Counted from the first letter of the stretch, positions 9,518 through 16,903 are shown. The stretch: 64,000 nucleotides of DNA from Shewanella sp. MBTL60-112-B2 (GCF_019655055.1 NZ_BPFA01000004.1:143835-207834); one strand, 5' to 3'. Made by a program: numbers and translations. The notes: a model not told the origin generated them from the letters alone.

Positions 9518-10858
9518 ATGTTTGATTCCTATTCTGGGTACCGGTTAATTTCACGCTTGGCAATTTATTTGGCTTCGTGTTTATTGATTGGATTAATATT
9601 CGGTGAAGTTCTTTGGATCTTATTGCTAGGATCTATTTTCCTACTCATTTGGCATTACCGCCAGCTATCGCGTTTAAATTTTTGGCTATGGCATGATCGC
9701 CGCTTAACCCCCCCAAATGGTAGTGGTAGTTGGGAAGGGGTGTTTAATGGTATTTATCGTTTACAAGGTAAGAACCGTAAACGAGTGTCGCAGCTGGCTT
9801 TTTTGCTCGGACGTTTCAGGCAAGGCGCGGAAGCATTACCCGATGCGGCAGTTGTTTTAGACTCAGAGCATAATATTTTATGGTGCAATAAACTGGCGCA
9901 ACTGTTGTTAGGTTTTGTTTGGCCGCAAGATAACGGTCAGCGCATCGATAATCTTATTCGTCATCCCGACTTTTCCGCTTACCTTAAAAATAAAGAGTAT
10001 CAAGAGCCCTTAGAGCTTGCGTCGCCACAATCAGAAGGCCATATCCTTGAGATCCGCATTATGGGTTATGGGGCAGGGCAGCTTTTATTGATAGCTCGAG
10101 ATATTACCCGTGTTCGTCAGTTAGAAGGGATGCGCAAAGAGTTCGTCGCCAATGTGTCTCATGAGCTAAAAACACCGTTAACAGTGTTGCAAGGCTATTT
10201 AGAGATGATGCAGTCGATGGCTGAGCCTGGTTCGCCAAATGTTCGTGCTATGGATCAAATGCAGCAGCAAACTACACGAATGCGCTCTATGGTGGAGCAG
10301 TTACTGGCGTTGTCGAGGATCGAGGATGCGAGTGATGTGAGCTTAGAGGTTAAGGTCAATATGAAGCAGATGATGGATATCTTGCATGATGAAGCCTTAG
10401 CCTTAGCGCAAGAGCAGTACGAGATTAGTTTTTACTGTGAGCCTGGCCTAAACATATATGGCAATGAATTACAGTTAAGAAGCGTGTGTTCGAACTTAAT
10501 TTCCAATGCTATCCGTTACACTGAGCCTGGTGGCAAGGTCGAAATAAGCTGGCGTAAGATTGCCATAGGCGGTCTATTTAGCGTTAAAGATAATGGTGAG
10601 GGAATTGCGCCTCAACATATTGGCCGTTTAACAGAACGCTTTTATCGTGTTGATAGCGCCCGTTCACGCCAAAGCGGCGGCACTGGCCTTGGTCTTGCGA
10701 TAACCAAGCACGCTTTGCATAACCATCAAAGTGAGCTCAATATTGCTAGCCAGTTGGGCAAGGGCAGTACCTTTAGCTTTGTTATTCCAGCCAATTTAAT
10801 TGAGTTTACCGCGCATGTTAACGAACAACCGAGCCATGCTAATGAGACGCTGGGCTAA
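9518..10858 (+). CDS. phoR: Phosphate regulon sensor histidine kinase PhoR
   Basis: 446 residues. Two N-terminal hydrophobic segments (about 12-48) without a real periplasmic domain, a PAS domain (about 105-195), a HisKA domain with the phospho-accepting H215 (NVSHELKTPLTVLQ), and an HATPase domain with N box (SNLISNAIRYT), G1 (DNGEGI) and G2 (GGTGLGLAI). This matches PhoR, which senses phosphate through the Pst transporter and PhoU rather than directly. It is probably co-transcribed with phoB and terminated by a hairpin just downstream. Confidence 0.95.
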   Translation: MFDSYSGYRLISRLAIYLASCLLIGLIFGEVLWILLLGSIFLLIWHYRQLSRLNFWLWHDRRLTPPNGSGSWEGVFNGIYRLQGKNRKRVSQLAFLLGRFRQGAEALPDAAVVLDSEHNILWCNKLAQLLLGFVWPQDNGQRIDNLIRHPDFSAYLKNKEYQEPLELASPQSEGHILEIRIMGYGAGQLLLIARDITRVRQLEGMRKEFVANVSHELKTPLTVLQGYLEMMQSMAEPGSPNVRAMDQMQQQTTRMRSMVEQLLALSRIEDASDVSLEVKVNMKQMMDILHDEALALAQEQYEISFYCEPGLNIYGNELQLRSVCSNLISNAIRYTEPGGKVEISWRKIAIGGLFSVKDNGEGIAPQHIGRLTERFYRVDSARSRQSGGTGLGLAITKHALHNHQSELNIASQLGKGSTFSFVIPANLIEFTAHVNEQPSHANETLG

Positions 10859-10892
10859 TTGATTTAGATTAGCTTTAAAATAAATGTCATAT

Positions 10893-10918
10893 AAAAACAG
10901 GCTTATGCCTGTTTTTTT
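10893..10918 (+). terminator. Intrinsic terminator after phoR
   Basis: The stem AAAACAGGC/GCCTGTTTT has a TTAT loop and is followed by a T run, so phoBR and pstS are separate transcription units. Confidence 0.92.
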
Positions 10919-10943
10919 GTAAATAAATCCAAATTAGGTTGGT

Positions 10944-10983
10944 TTGTCATCGAAGTGTCACTTAGTAGTAATAGACTTGTCAT
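10944..10983 (+). promoter_or_regulatory. Tandem Pho boxes upstream of pstS
   Basis: Four 7-mers start at 11-bp intervals: TTGTCAT (10944), GTGTCAC (10955), a weak TAGTAAT (10966) and TTGTCAT (10977). The first pair is an 18-bp Pho box close to the consensus CTGTCATANANCTGTCAY. The phase of one helical turn and the position 60-100 bases before pstS fit activation by two PhoB dimers. Confidence 0.85.
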
Positions 10984-11044
10984 CAATGGAGTCAATACTG
11001 ACAGCGTTTTAAGAAACCAAGATAGTTAAACACTGGAGCAAAGA

Positions 11045-12016
11045 ATGAAACTGAAACAACTTGTTGGCGCGGTAAGCTTTACTGCAGCGACTGTATTTTC
11101 TGCAGCATCAATGGCTGCAATCGACCAGTCTTTACCAACTTACGAAAAGACAAGCGGCGTGTCTGGTAACTTATCATCTGTTGGCTCTGATACTCTGGCT
11201 AACATGATGACACTATGGGCTGAAGACTTTAAACAGCTTTATCCAAACGTAAACATCCAGATCCAAGCGGCAGGTTCTTCTACTGCGCCACCAGCATTGA
11301 CTGAAGGTACTTCACAGTTTGGCCCTATGAGCCGTAAGATGAAGCCAAATGAAGTTGAAGCGTTTGAAAAGCATTATGGTTACCAGCCAACGGCTATCCG
11401 CGTTGCAATTGATGCCCTAGCGGTATTTGTACACAAGGATAACCCAATCGAAGGTATGAGCATCGAGCAAATCGACGGCATCTTCTCTTCTACAGATAAG
11501 TGTGGCGGTGGTGATGTGACACGTTGGGGTCAAGTTGGCCTTGATGGCGGCTGGGCAGCAAGAGACATCCAGCTTTATGGTCGCAACTCAGTATCAGGTA
11601 CTTATGGTTACTTCAAAAAGAAAGCACTATGTAAAGGTGATTTCAAAGCGAACGTAAACGAGCAACCAGGTTCTGCTTCTGTAGTACAGTCAGTATCGCA
11701 ATCACTTAACGCGATTGGTTACTCAGGAATTGGTTATAAGACTGCCGGTGTTAAAGCGGTTGCGATTTCTAAGAAAGGCACTAACTACATTGCTGCAACA
11801 GCAGACAATGCAGCGACGGGTAAATACCCATTGTCTCGTTACCTATATGTATACGTGAACAAGCATCCAAACAAAGATTTATCACCAATGGATCGCGAAT
11901 TCATCCGCTATGTGCTTTCACAGCAAGGTCAGCAAATTGTTGAAAAAGACGGTTATGTTGCACTACCACGCAGCGTTATCGCAAAAGACTTAGCTAAAGC
12001 GGGTATTCGTCTTTAA
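11045..12016 (+). CDS. pstS: Phosphate ABC transporter periplasmic binding protein PstS
   Basis: 323 residues with a signal peptide ([25 protein letters not shown]). The mature part has the type-2 periplasmic binding fold signatures of PstS proteins: [32 protein letters not shown], and [13 protein letters not shown] for phosphate contact. It delivers phosphate to the PstCAB permease, whose genes are not in this window. A GGAGCAAAGA ribosome site precedes the ATG. Tandem Pho boxes upstream predict strong induction by PhoB, and an intrinsic terminator follows. Confidence 0.94.
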   Translation: MKLKQLVGAVSFTAATVFSAASMAAIDQSLPTYEKTSGVSGNLSSVGSDTLANMMTLWAEDFKQLYPNVNIQIQAAGSSTAPPALTEGTSQFGPMSRKMKPNEVEAFEKHYGYQPTAIRVAIDALAVFVHKDNPIEGMSIEQIDGIFSSTDKCGGGDVTRWGQVGLDGGWAARDIQLYGRNSVSGTYGYFKKKALCKGDFKANVNEQPGSASVVQSVSQSLNAIGYSGIGYKTAGVKAVAISKKGTNYIAATADNAATGKYPLSRYLYVYVNKHPNKDLSPMDREFIRYVLSQQGQQIVEKDGYVALPRSVIAKDLAKAGIRL

Positions 12017-12061
12017 TGATGGGTGCCGCAATTCATCTTAACTGATGAATAGTAAGCAAAT

Positions 12062-12087
12062 AAAAGGCCTCAATTGAGGCCTTTTTT
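12062..12087. terminator. Intrinsic terminator after pstS
   Basis: A perfect palindromic stem AAAAGGCCTC/GAGGCCTTTT with an AATT centre and six T; it can also stop transcription from the convergent M9 peptidase gene. Confidence 0.92.
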
Positions 12088-12114
12088 AATGCTGTAATTC
12101 TTTTAAATAGACAA

Positions 12115-13029
12115 CTATTTTTGCGCAGATTTAAGCTGTTTAAGCCAGGTATCAAACTCAGCATCCATCGATGTTCCCCATCCAGCTAGCAGTGCTTGAT
12201 AACGTGGGTAGTCACCTTTGCGGGTAAAGCCAAGCATGGTATCAACTTTATCTTTATGGTTCTCAATCATAAAGCGCACCGCTAGATAACCCCAACGATA
12301 AACTCTGTCAGTTCCGCCATTTTTCTCGTAGCTGGTATTGAAAATTTCACTAAGTGTGTGGCTTTGCTCACCACCAATTAATGCCAGCGCTTTGGGGTTG
12401 TCATCGCCAAGGGAAATATACTCGGCGACGCCCTCACTCCACCAAACCGTGTGCGGGTACAGAGGAGCGGGCTTAGGGCAATATTCAGGGCCGCTGTGCG
12501 AGTCATGTAACGAGAGACAGAAGTCACCGTAGAGGTTAAAGCGACCATCGAGGTAATGCACGTACTCGTGCGCTAGGTTCCAGACTTGGCCCTTTTTCTC
12601 ATACGCTACAAACTCTGCTTGGTTATCACTTTTCCAAGGTAAACCTTCCAAATACATGCCGCCGTTATCGCTTGGAACATCGAAATGGTTAGTGACATGA
12701 TCGACATAATCCTGTCTCGAATGATAAACATTGGCGCGCATTTTGTGGTTATTGTCATCGGCTACAGGCTTATTGAGGGTGCCAAATAGCTTATGGAAAT
12801 TTGTTTCTTGTCTTATTAGCAACTCACAAGCGGAAGTGAGCTGCTTTTCTGTTAAGGCTTGTGAGCGAATAACAATGGTGTCGCTACAAGCATGATTTTG
12901 GCTTAAAACACTTTCCAGGCTTGCCGCATCTTCAGCATTGGAGGTTGTAGGAAGCATTGCAAGTACGGCTAATGTGGGCAAGATATGTTTATTTTTCATT
13001 GAGGGTTTCTCTGATTTATAGTTTTGCAT
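12115..13029 (-). CDS. Small secreted M9-type (collagenase-like) metallopeptidase
   Basis: 304 residues. A hydrophobic signal segment (HILPTLAVLAMLPTTSNA) and a zinc motif NLAHEYVHYLDGRFNLYGD (HEYVH about 154-158) with a downstream WWSEGVAEY (E199) resemble the catalytic half of Vibrio-type microbial collagenases (M9A). Those enzymes usually exceed 600 residues with activator and C-terminal binding domains; here only the catalytic subdomain remains. The ATG at 13029 has a well-placed GAGGA site, while MKNKHILP at 12999 would give a more typical signal peptide. True collagen cleavage is uncertain without the activator domain. Confidence 0.78.
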   Translation of the reverse strand: MQNYKSEKPSMKNKHILPTLAVLAMLPTTSNAEDAASLESVLSQNHACSDTIVIRSQALTEKQLTSACELLIRQETNFHKLFGTLNKPVADDNNHKMRANVYHSRQDYVDHVTNHFDVPSDNGGMYLEGLPWKSDNQAEFVAYEKKGQVWNLAHEYVHYLDGRFNLYGDFCLSLHDSHSGPEYCPKPAPLYPHTVWWSEGVAEYISLGDDNPKALALIGGEQSHTLSEIFNTSYEKNGGTDRVYRWGYLAVRFMIENHKDKVDTMLGFTRKGDYPRYQALLAGWGTSMDAEFDTWLKQLKSAQK

Positions 13030-13141
13030 ACAATATCCTCAAGTGTTTCATTTAGCTCTATTGAAGTCAAACTAGGCTTTTCAACACATAAAATAGCGTT
13101 AAAATGTAATCAATTAACCAGTTACTCAAAAAGGATATGCC

Positions 13142-14932
13142 GTGTTAAAGCAATGGGATAATAATCATGATTACCACTCGTTTGCCAATACCGAACAGGT
13201 CAGAGTTAAGCACTTGTCGCTATCACTCGATGTGGATTTTGATACTAAGCAATTAGCAGGGCAGGTCGAGTTACAGCTAGATTACATTGATAAGCAGACT
13301 AAAGAGCTATGGTTAGATACTCGGGATTTAACCATTGAAGAGGTTTACTCTAACTCTCAGCAAGCACTTGCCTTCTCCTTAGATAAGCAAGATGACACAT
13401 TAGGCCAGCGACTTAATATTGAGCTAACTGCAGATGTCGCCAGTGTTATTATTCATTATCGCACATCGCCAGAGGCACAAGGGCTGCAGTGGCTGACACC
13501 ACTGCAAACCAGTGGTAAGACACTGCCATTTTTATTTAGTCAATCTCAACCGATTAATGCGCGCAGTTGGATCCCGGTGCAAGATAGCCCCAAAGCGAGA
13601 ATTACGTTCGATGCGGTGATCACGGCGCCTAAAGGCATGCGAGCGGTGATGAGTGCAATGAATGATGCCAACGCCCCGTTAACAGGTGAGTTTAGCTTTA
13701 CTATGGAAAAGCCAATGCCGACTCACTTACTCGCGATAGCGGTAGGGGATTTAGCTTTCGGTGAATTAGGCCCGAGAACCGGTGTGTATGCAGAACCTGA
13801 AGTCGTCGCCGCCGCAGTTGCAGAGTTTGAAGACACTGAAAGCATGGTCGAGGTCGCTGAGTCGCTATTGGGGCCATACCCTTGGGGGCGTTATGACATG
13901 ATAGTCTTGCCGCCTAGCTTCCCATTTGGTGGTATGGAAAACCCACGCTTAGCCTTTATGACCCCGACGCTCATTGCTGGAGATAAAAGCTTAGTGTCAA
14001 CGGTTGCACACGAGCTGGCACATTCCTGGACCGGAAACTTGGTGAGCAATGCGACATGGCGCGATCTCTGGTTAAATGAAGGTTTTACCACATACTTTAC
14101 CAATCGTATTGTCGAAGAGGTTTTCGGCAAAGAACAGGCTGAACTTGAAGTGGTACTTGAAAATGGCCGTCTGCAAGAGGCGATATTAGCTACTGAAATA
14201 GAAGCGCAAACTCTGCCTGCGAACATGCAAGACCAAGATCCTAACGAAGCTTTTAATCGATTTACCTACGACAAAGCGTCTATGTTTGTTCATGATCTGG
14301 AGAAACGACTAGGCCGCGCTGGGTTTGACGCTTTTTTATATGAATACGTACAAGCATTTGCGTTTGAAGCGATCACGACAGAAACTTTTGTTGACTACGC
14401 TAAGCACACCTTGCTTAAACAGCACTCAGACAAGATCTCCGAGGCAGAACTGTTGGAGTGGATTTATGGTGAAGGCATGCCTAGCTGGTTTGTAGAGCCA
14501 AAATCTACCAGCTTAGATAAAGTAACTATGGCACTGCGTGCTTTTGATGATGGCGCCTCAGCATCTAGCCTGATGACAACTGGCTGGCGTGTACATCATT
14601 GGCAGTATTTTTTAACTAACTTGCCAGAGAAAGTGTCACATGAAGCCTTGGCCGATTTGGATAACACTTTTGGTTTTACTCAGACTAACAATGCTGAAAT
14701 TGCCTGTGATTGGTTTAGAGTCGCTATACGTAATCGCTATGAGGCTGTACTCGATGCAGTGAGTGCTTATCTGGTTAAAATTGGCCGTGGAAAGTTTGTG
14801 AAGCCACTCTATGCAGAGTTAATGAAAGCTGGGTTTGAGACTCAAGTACAGCAAATATATTCATCTGCTCGTGATGGTTATCATCCATCCATTGCAGTGA
14901 TGTTAGATCAGCAATTATTAGCCTCGCAATAA
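13142..14932 (+). CDS. M1-family aminopeptidase (leukotriene A4 hydrolase-like)
   Basis: 596 residues, no signal peptide. It has the N-terminal beta-sandwich, the substrate-binding GGMEN motif (263-267), and the zinc site HELAHSWTGNL (HELAH 290-294) with E313 in LNEGFTTYF, followed by the helical C-terminal domain seen in leukotriene A4 hydrolase/aminopeptidase B relatives. It should remove N-terminal residues from peptides in the cytoplasm. The start is GTG at 13142 with AAGGA at 13130-13134; an ATG at 13137 is out of frame and closed at once. The small-RNA array follows directly. Confidence 0.92.
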   Translation: MLKQWDNNHDYHSFANTEQVRVKHLSLSLDVDFDTKQLAGQVELQLDYIDKQTKELWLDTRDLTIEEVYSNSQQALAFSLDKQDDTLGQRLNIELTADVASVIIHYRTSPEAQGLQWLTPLQTSGKTLPFLFSQSQPINARSWIPVQDSPKARITFDAVITAPKGMRAVMSAMNDANAPLTGEFSFTMEKPMPTHLLAIAVGDLAFGELGPRTGVYAEPEVVAAAVAEFEDTESMVEVAESLLGPYPWGRYDMIVLPPSFPFGGMENPRLAFMTPTLIAGDKSLVSTVAHELAHSWTGNLVSNATWRDLWLNEGFTTYFTNRIVEEVFGKEQAELEVVLENGRLQEAILATEIEAQTLPANMQDQDPNEAFNRFTYDKASMFVHDLEKRLGRAGFDAFLYEYVQAFAFEAITTETFVDYAKHTLLKQHSDKISEAELLEWIYGEGMPSWFVEPKSTSLDKVTMALRAFDDGASASSLMTTGWRVHHWQYFLTNLPEKVSHEALADLDNTFGFTQTNNAEIACDWFRVAIRNRYEAVLDAVSAYLVKIGRGKFVKPLYAELMKAGFETQVQQIYSSARDGYHPSIAVMLDQQLLASQ

Positions 14933-14936
14933 AAGC

Positions 14937-14967
14937 AAAAAAAATGGCAACCTAAACAGGTTGCCAT
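14937..14967 (-). terminator. Terminator of small RNA copy 1
   Basis: On the minus strand the 9-bp stem ATGGCAACC/GGTTGCCAT with a 6-nt loop runs into T8. On the plus strand there is no T run, so it fixes the direction of transcription. Confidence 0.9.
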
Positions 14968-15133
14968 AACAATAGCGAAGTAGAAATAAGCTGATTTTGC
15001 GCTAGCTAACAACTTATCTCCAAGGGCAAACCTAATCGGAATGCCAAGGGAATGATGATGAACAATGAAACTAAGGTTAAGCCAACATTTTTAGCCAATT
15101 GGCTTGAATATTCACTTAACGAGAATCGGTTCA
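14937..15133 (-). ncRNA. Putative sigma-E-dependent small RNA, copy 1
   Basis: A predicted transcript of about 197 nt; the 5' end is estimated about 6 nt after the -10 element. From 5': a hairpin AAGCCAA/TTGGCTT; a seed GUUCAUCAUCAUUCCCU, complementary to a Shine-Dalgarno plus AUG region; a hairpin GATAAGTTG/CAGCTTATTTC (14983-15018 on plus) whose loop contains CTAGCGC; a terminator hairpin GGCAACC/GGTTGCC with eight U. This copy also holds a 42-codon open frame from an ATG lying almost at the predicted 5' end (15134 to 15006), not preserved in the other copies. The architecture resembles Hfq-dependent sigma-E RNAs such as MicA; the target is unknown. Confidence 0.75.
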
Positions 15134-15138
15134 TATAG

Positions 15139-15166
15139 TCAGAGTCAATAAATCCGAGTTAGTTCC
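15139..15166 (-). promoter_or_regulatory. Sigma-E-like promoter, small RNA copy 1
   Basis: On the minus strand GGAACTA (-35) is followed by exactly 16 nt and TCTGA (-10), close to the RpoE consensus GGAACTT-N16-TCTRA. Confidence 0.75.
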
Positions 15167-15360
15167 GTCAAATTTCAATTTATCTGCAGTTATTTTATAA
15201 AATTGGACTGCATAAAGCTTAAGCGCCTAAATAATAAACTATTCACAGTACACCCTGTTATCCCAGTCATTATGTCTAGTCACTAGTTTCGTGGATTGTT
15301 TGGTTGGCATGAGTCTAAGCGGGTGACGGCGAACGGCAGCCTAGCTTGAGTCAAATAAGC

Positions 15361-15390
15361 AAAAAAAATGGCAACCCAAAAGGTTGCCAT
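15361..15390 (-). terminator. Terminator of small RNA copy 2
   Basis: TGGCAACC/GGTTGCCA stem with loop TTTTG on the minus strand and T8. Confidence 0.9.
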
Positions 15391-15555
15391 AAAGAATCAG
15401 TTCTAAAGTTAAGCTTTAATGCGCTAGCTAAAGGCTTAACTTGATGGCAAACCTATAAGGAATGCCTAAGGGAATGATGATGAACAATGAAACTAAGGTT
15501 AAGCCAACATTTTTAGCCTACAGGCTTGAATCTTCACTTAACGAGAATCGGTTCA
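15361..15555 (-). ncRNA. Putative sigma-E-dependent small RNA, copy 2
   Basis: About 195 nt. The 5' hairpin is AAGCC/GGCTT, the seed is identical to copy 1, and the central hairpin is a perfect 9-bp stem AAGTTAAGC/GCTTAACTT (15406-15442) that differs at both strands from copy 1 yet keeps the TAGCTAGCGC loop. The terminator has the same GGCAACC stem with a 5-nt loop. The short frame seen in copy 1 is closed after 12 codons here, so structure rather than coding is retained. Confidence 0.75.
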
Positions 15556-15560
15556 TATAG

Positions 15561-15588
15561 TCAGAGTCGATAAATCTCAGTTAGTTCC
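15561..15588 (-). promoter_or_regulatory. Sigma-E-like promoter, small RNA copy 2
   Basis: GGAACTA-16 nt-TCTGA on the minus strand, with the upstream 35 bases nearly identical to copy 1. Confidence 0.75.
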
Positions 15589-15803
15589 GTCAAATTTCAA
15601 TTTATCTGCAATTATTTGATTAAATGAGAATGCATTTATTCTAAGTGTTTAAATTGTTAGGACAAATCCCAAGCTGCTAAATATTTTATTTGCCCACTAT
15701 TATCTCTAGCCGCTGTTACTTTTAGTCATTAATTTTATGGTTTTGTTAGAAGACTGCCCCAGCTGAGAATCATCATGTTAAGTGGTGGATAAAAATTACA
15801 TGC

Positions 15804-15834
15804 AAAAAAAATGGCAACCTAAACAGGTTGCCAT
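15804..15834 (-). terminator. Terminator of small RNA copy 3
   Basis: Same stem and 6-nt loop as copy 1, with T8 on the minus strand. Confidence 0.9.
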
Positions 15835-15999
15835 AACAATAGCTAAGTAGAAATAAGCTGATTTTGCGCTAGCTAACAACTTATCTCCAAGGGCAACCCT
15901 AAACGGAATGCCAAGGGAATGATGATGAACAATGAAACTAAGGTTAAGCCAAGATAATAAGCCTTAAGGCTGTAAATTCACTTAACGAGAATAGGTTCA
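15804..15999 (-). ncRNA. Putative sigma-E-dependent small RNA, copy 3
   Basis: About 196 nt. The 5' hairpin is AGCC-TTAA-GGCT, different in sequence and position from copies 1-2 but still a hairpin; seed unchanged. The central hairpin and terminator are almost identical to copy 1 (same GATAAGTTG arm, same 6-nt terminator loop). A one-base length change relative to copy 1 destroys the short reading frame, which again argues against a peptide. Confidence 0.75.
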
Positions 16000-16004
16000 T
16001 ATAG

Positions 16005-16032
16005 TCAGAGTCGTTAAATTTAGATTAGTTCC
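16005..16032 (-). promoter_or_regulatory. Sigma-E-like promoter, small RNA copy 3
   Basis: GGAACTA-16 nt-TCTGA on the minus strand. The sequence upstream of -35 is unlike copies 1-2, so the two promoter elements are what is conserved. Confidence 0.75.
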
Positions 16033-16143
16033 CAAAAAATCAAAATTTTATTATTTAACACCTCAGATCTTATATCTCTAAATAGGTATTAAGCTTGCAG
16101 TTGCTGATTTCATTTGTTTATTTCATATCTTGATAAACTTTAT

Positions 16144-16440
16144 TGGCAAACTAATCCATGGCGAATAACTGAACGCATGTTTGCTCCCTTGTGAAGTTAT
16201 TCAACTCAGAAGCAGGTCGCCAAAAAATGCTCCACAATGGCGAGTGTTAGCGGCTCAGGTACTGTGGCTCTTAAGGAATAAGAGGGAGTTTAAACGTAGA
16301 GTTGTTATGTTCTTCACTCGTTGCGAGTAGCATGGTCGAAGCTGGAATAATGCAGGAGCTGTTACCGAGGAGCTATTAATGACCTTGCCACGGTGCAGCT
16401 AAGCTCTCGCTGAGCGGCCAAATCTTTATACTGATAGCTA
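16144..16440. mobile_element. Degenerate MITE-like element inside the small-RNA array
   Basis: 16144-16254 (TTGGCAAACTAATCC..GGCGAATA.CTG and later GCCAAAAAATGCTCC.CAATGGCGA) and 16419-16438 (GCCAAATCTTTATACTGAT) match, in the same order, the interior and right terminal repeat of the MITE at 26.35-26.51 kb. About 160 bases of unrelated sequence separate the two blocks, and the left terminal repeat is unrecognisable. It is thus an older or longer family member, inserted between RNA copies 3 and 4. Confidence 0.6.
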
Positions 16441-16475
16441 TTAAAATAACCTTTAAAAATAGGCGTTAAAATAGC

Positions 16476-16506
16476 AAAAAAAATGGCAACCTAATGAGGT
16501 TGCCAT
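16476..16506 (-). terminator. Terminator of small RNA copy 4
   Basis: TGGCAACC/GGTTGCCA stem with a 6-nt loop and T8 on the minus strand. Confidence 0.9.
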
Positions 16507-16672
16507 AAAAAGTAAGTTCAAAAGTTAAGTTTTAATGCGCTAGCTAAAGCTTAACTCGGTGGCAAACCTATAAGGAGTACCTAAGGGAATGATGATGAAC
16601 AATGAAACTAAGATTAAGCCAATATATTAAGTCGTTAATCTTTAATATATTCACTCAAAGAGAATCGGTTCA
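16476..16672 (-). ncRNA. Putative sigma-E-dependent small RNA, copy 4
   Basis: About 197 nt. The 5' hairpin has been replaced by an AU-only stem AATATATTAA/TTAATATATT, a strong sign that pairing itself is kept. The seed GUUCAUCAUCAUUCCCU is unchanged. The central hairpin AGTTAAG/CTTAACT (arms at 16523-16529 and 16550-16556) belongs to the copy 2 type with the same TAGCTAGCGC loop. It is separated from copy 3 by a MITE-like insertion. Confidence 0.75.
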
Positions 16673-16677
16673 TATAG

Positions 16678-16705
16678 TCAGACTAGCCATTTTATATTTA
16701 GTTCA
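16678..16705 (-). promoter_or_regulatory. Sigma-E-like promoter, small RNA copy 4
   Basis: TGAACTA-16 nt-TCTGA on the minus strand; the spacer differs completely from copies 1-3 except for its length. Confidence 0.72.
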
Positions 16706-16765
16706 ATCAATGCTAGAAATTTTTCAAAAAAATGCGAAAAAAGATGTAGAGAGCCAAGACGGGAC

Positions 16766-16793
16766 AAAAAAAGGGCAACCCAAGGGGTTGCCA
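16766..16793 (-). terminator. Terminator of small RNA copy 5
   Basis: An 8-bp stem GGCAACCC/GGGTTGCC with a 3-nt loop, then seven T on the minus strand. Confidence 0.88.
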
Positions 16794-16870
16794 GATTGAC
16801 CTACATTGAGATCAAGGGGGGCTGCGCTAGAAGCCCCAGGGAGAATGATGAACATAAAAACTAATGCTCA
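16766..16870 (-). ncRNA. Putative sigma-E-dependent small RNA, copy 5 (short, diverged)
   Basis: About 105 nt, the closest in size to MicA/RybB. It lacks the 5' hairpin module, so the seed AUGUUCAUCAUUCUCCCUGG starts about 20 nt from the 5' end. A perfect 6-bp hairpin GGGGCT/AGCCCC (16818-16837) carries the loop TCTAGCGC, keeping CTAGCGC despite an entirely different stem. The terminator stem GGCAACCC/GGGTTGCC is followed by seven T. It would pair over AATGATGAAC with the porin start region at 7365-7374. Confidence 0.75.
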
Positions 16871-16875
16871 AAAGG

Positions 16876-16903
16876 TTAGAGGTGAGTATTCTGATAAAGT
16901 TCA
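16876..16903 (-). promoter_or_regulatory. Sigma-E-like promoter, small RNA copy 5
   Basis: TGAACTT-16 nt-TCTAA on the minus strand, the best match to the RpoE consensus among the five. Confidence 0.8.

Noticed and set aside
15051..15137. Plus-strand short frame MMMNNETKVKPTFLA with an AAGGGA ribosome site in each array unit
   Set aside because: The apparent ribosome site and ATGs are just the complement of the RNA seed; the frames end at different points in each copy and no promoter or terminator exists on the plus strand.
14937..16793. Reading the GGCAACC hairpins as terminators of the M1 peptidase gene or as attenuators on the plus strand
   Set aside because: The run of eight identical bases follows the hairpin only on the minus strand, and matching promoters are found only on that strand.
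16602..16799. 65-codon plus-strand frame in the array
   Set aside because: It runs antisense through RNA copy 4, its promoter and the terminator of copy 5, and has no counterpart in the other copies.
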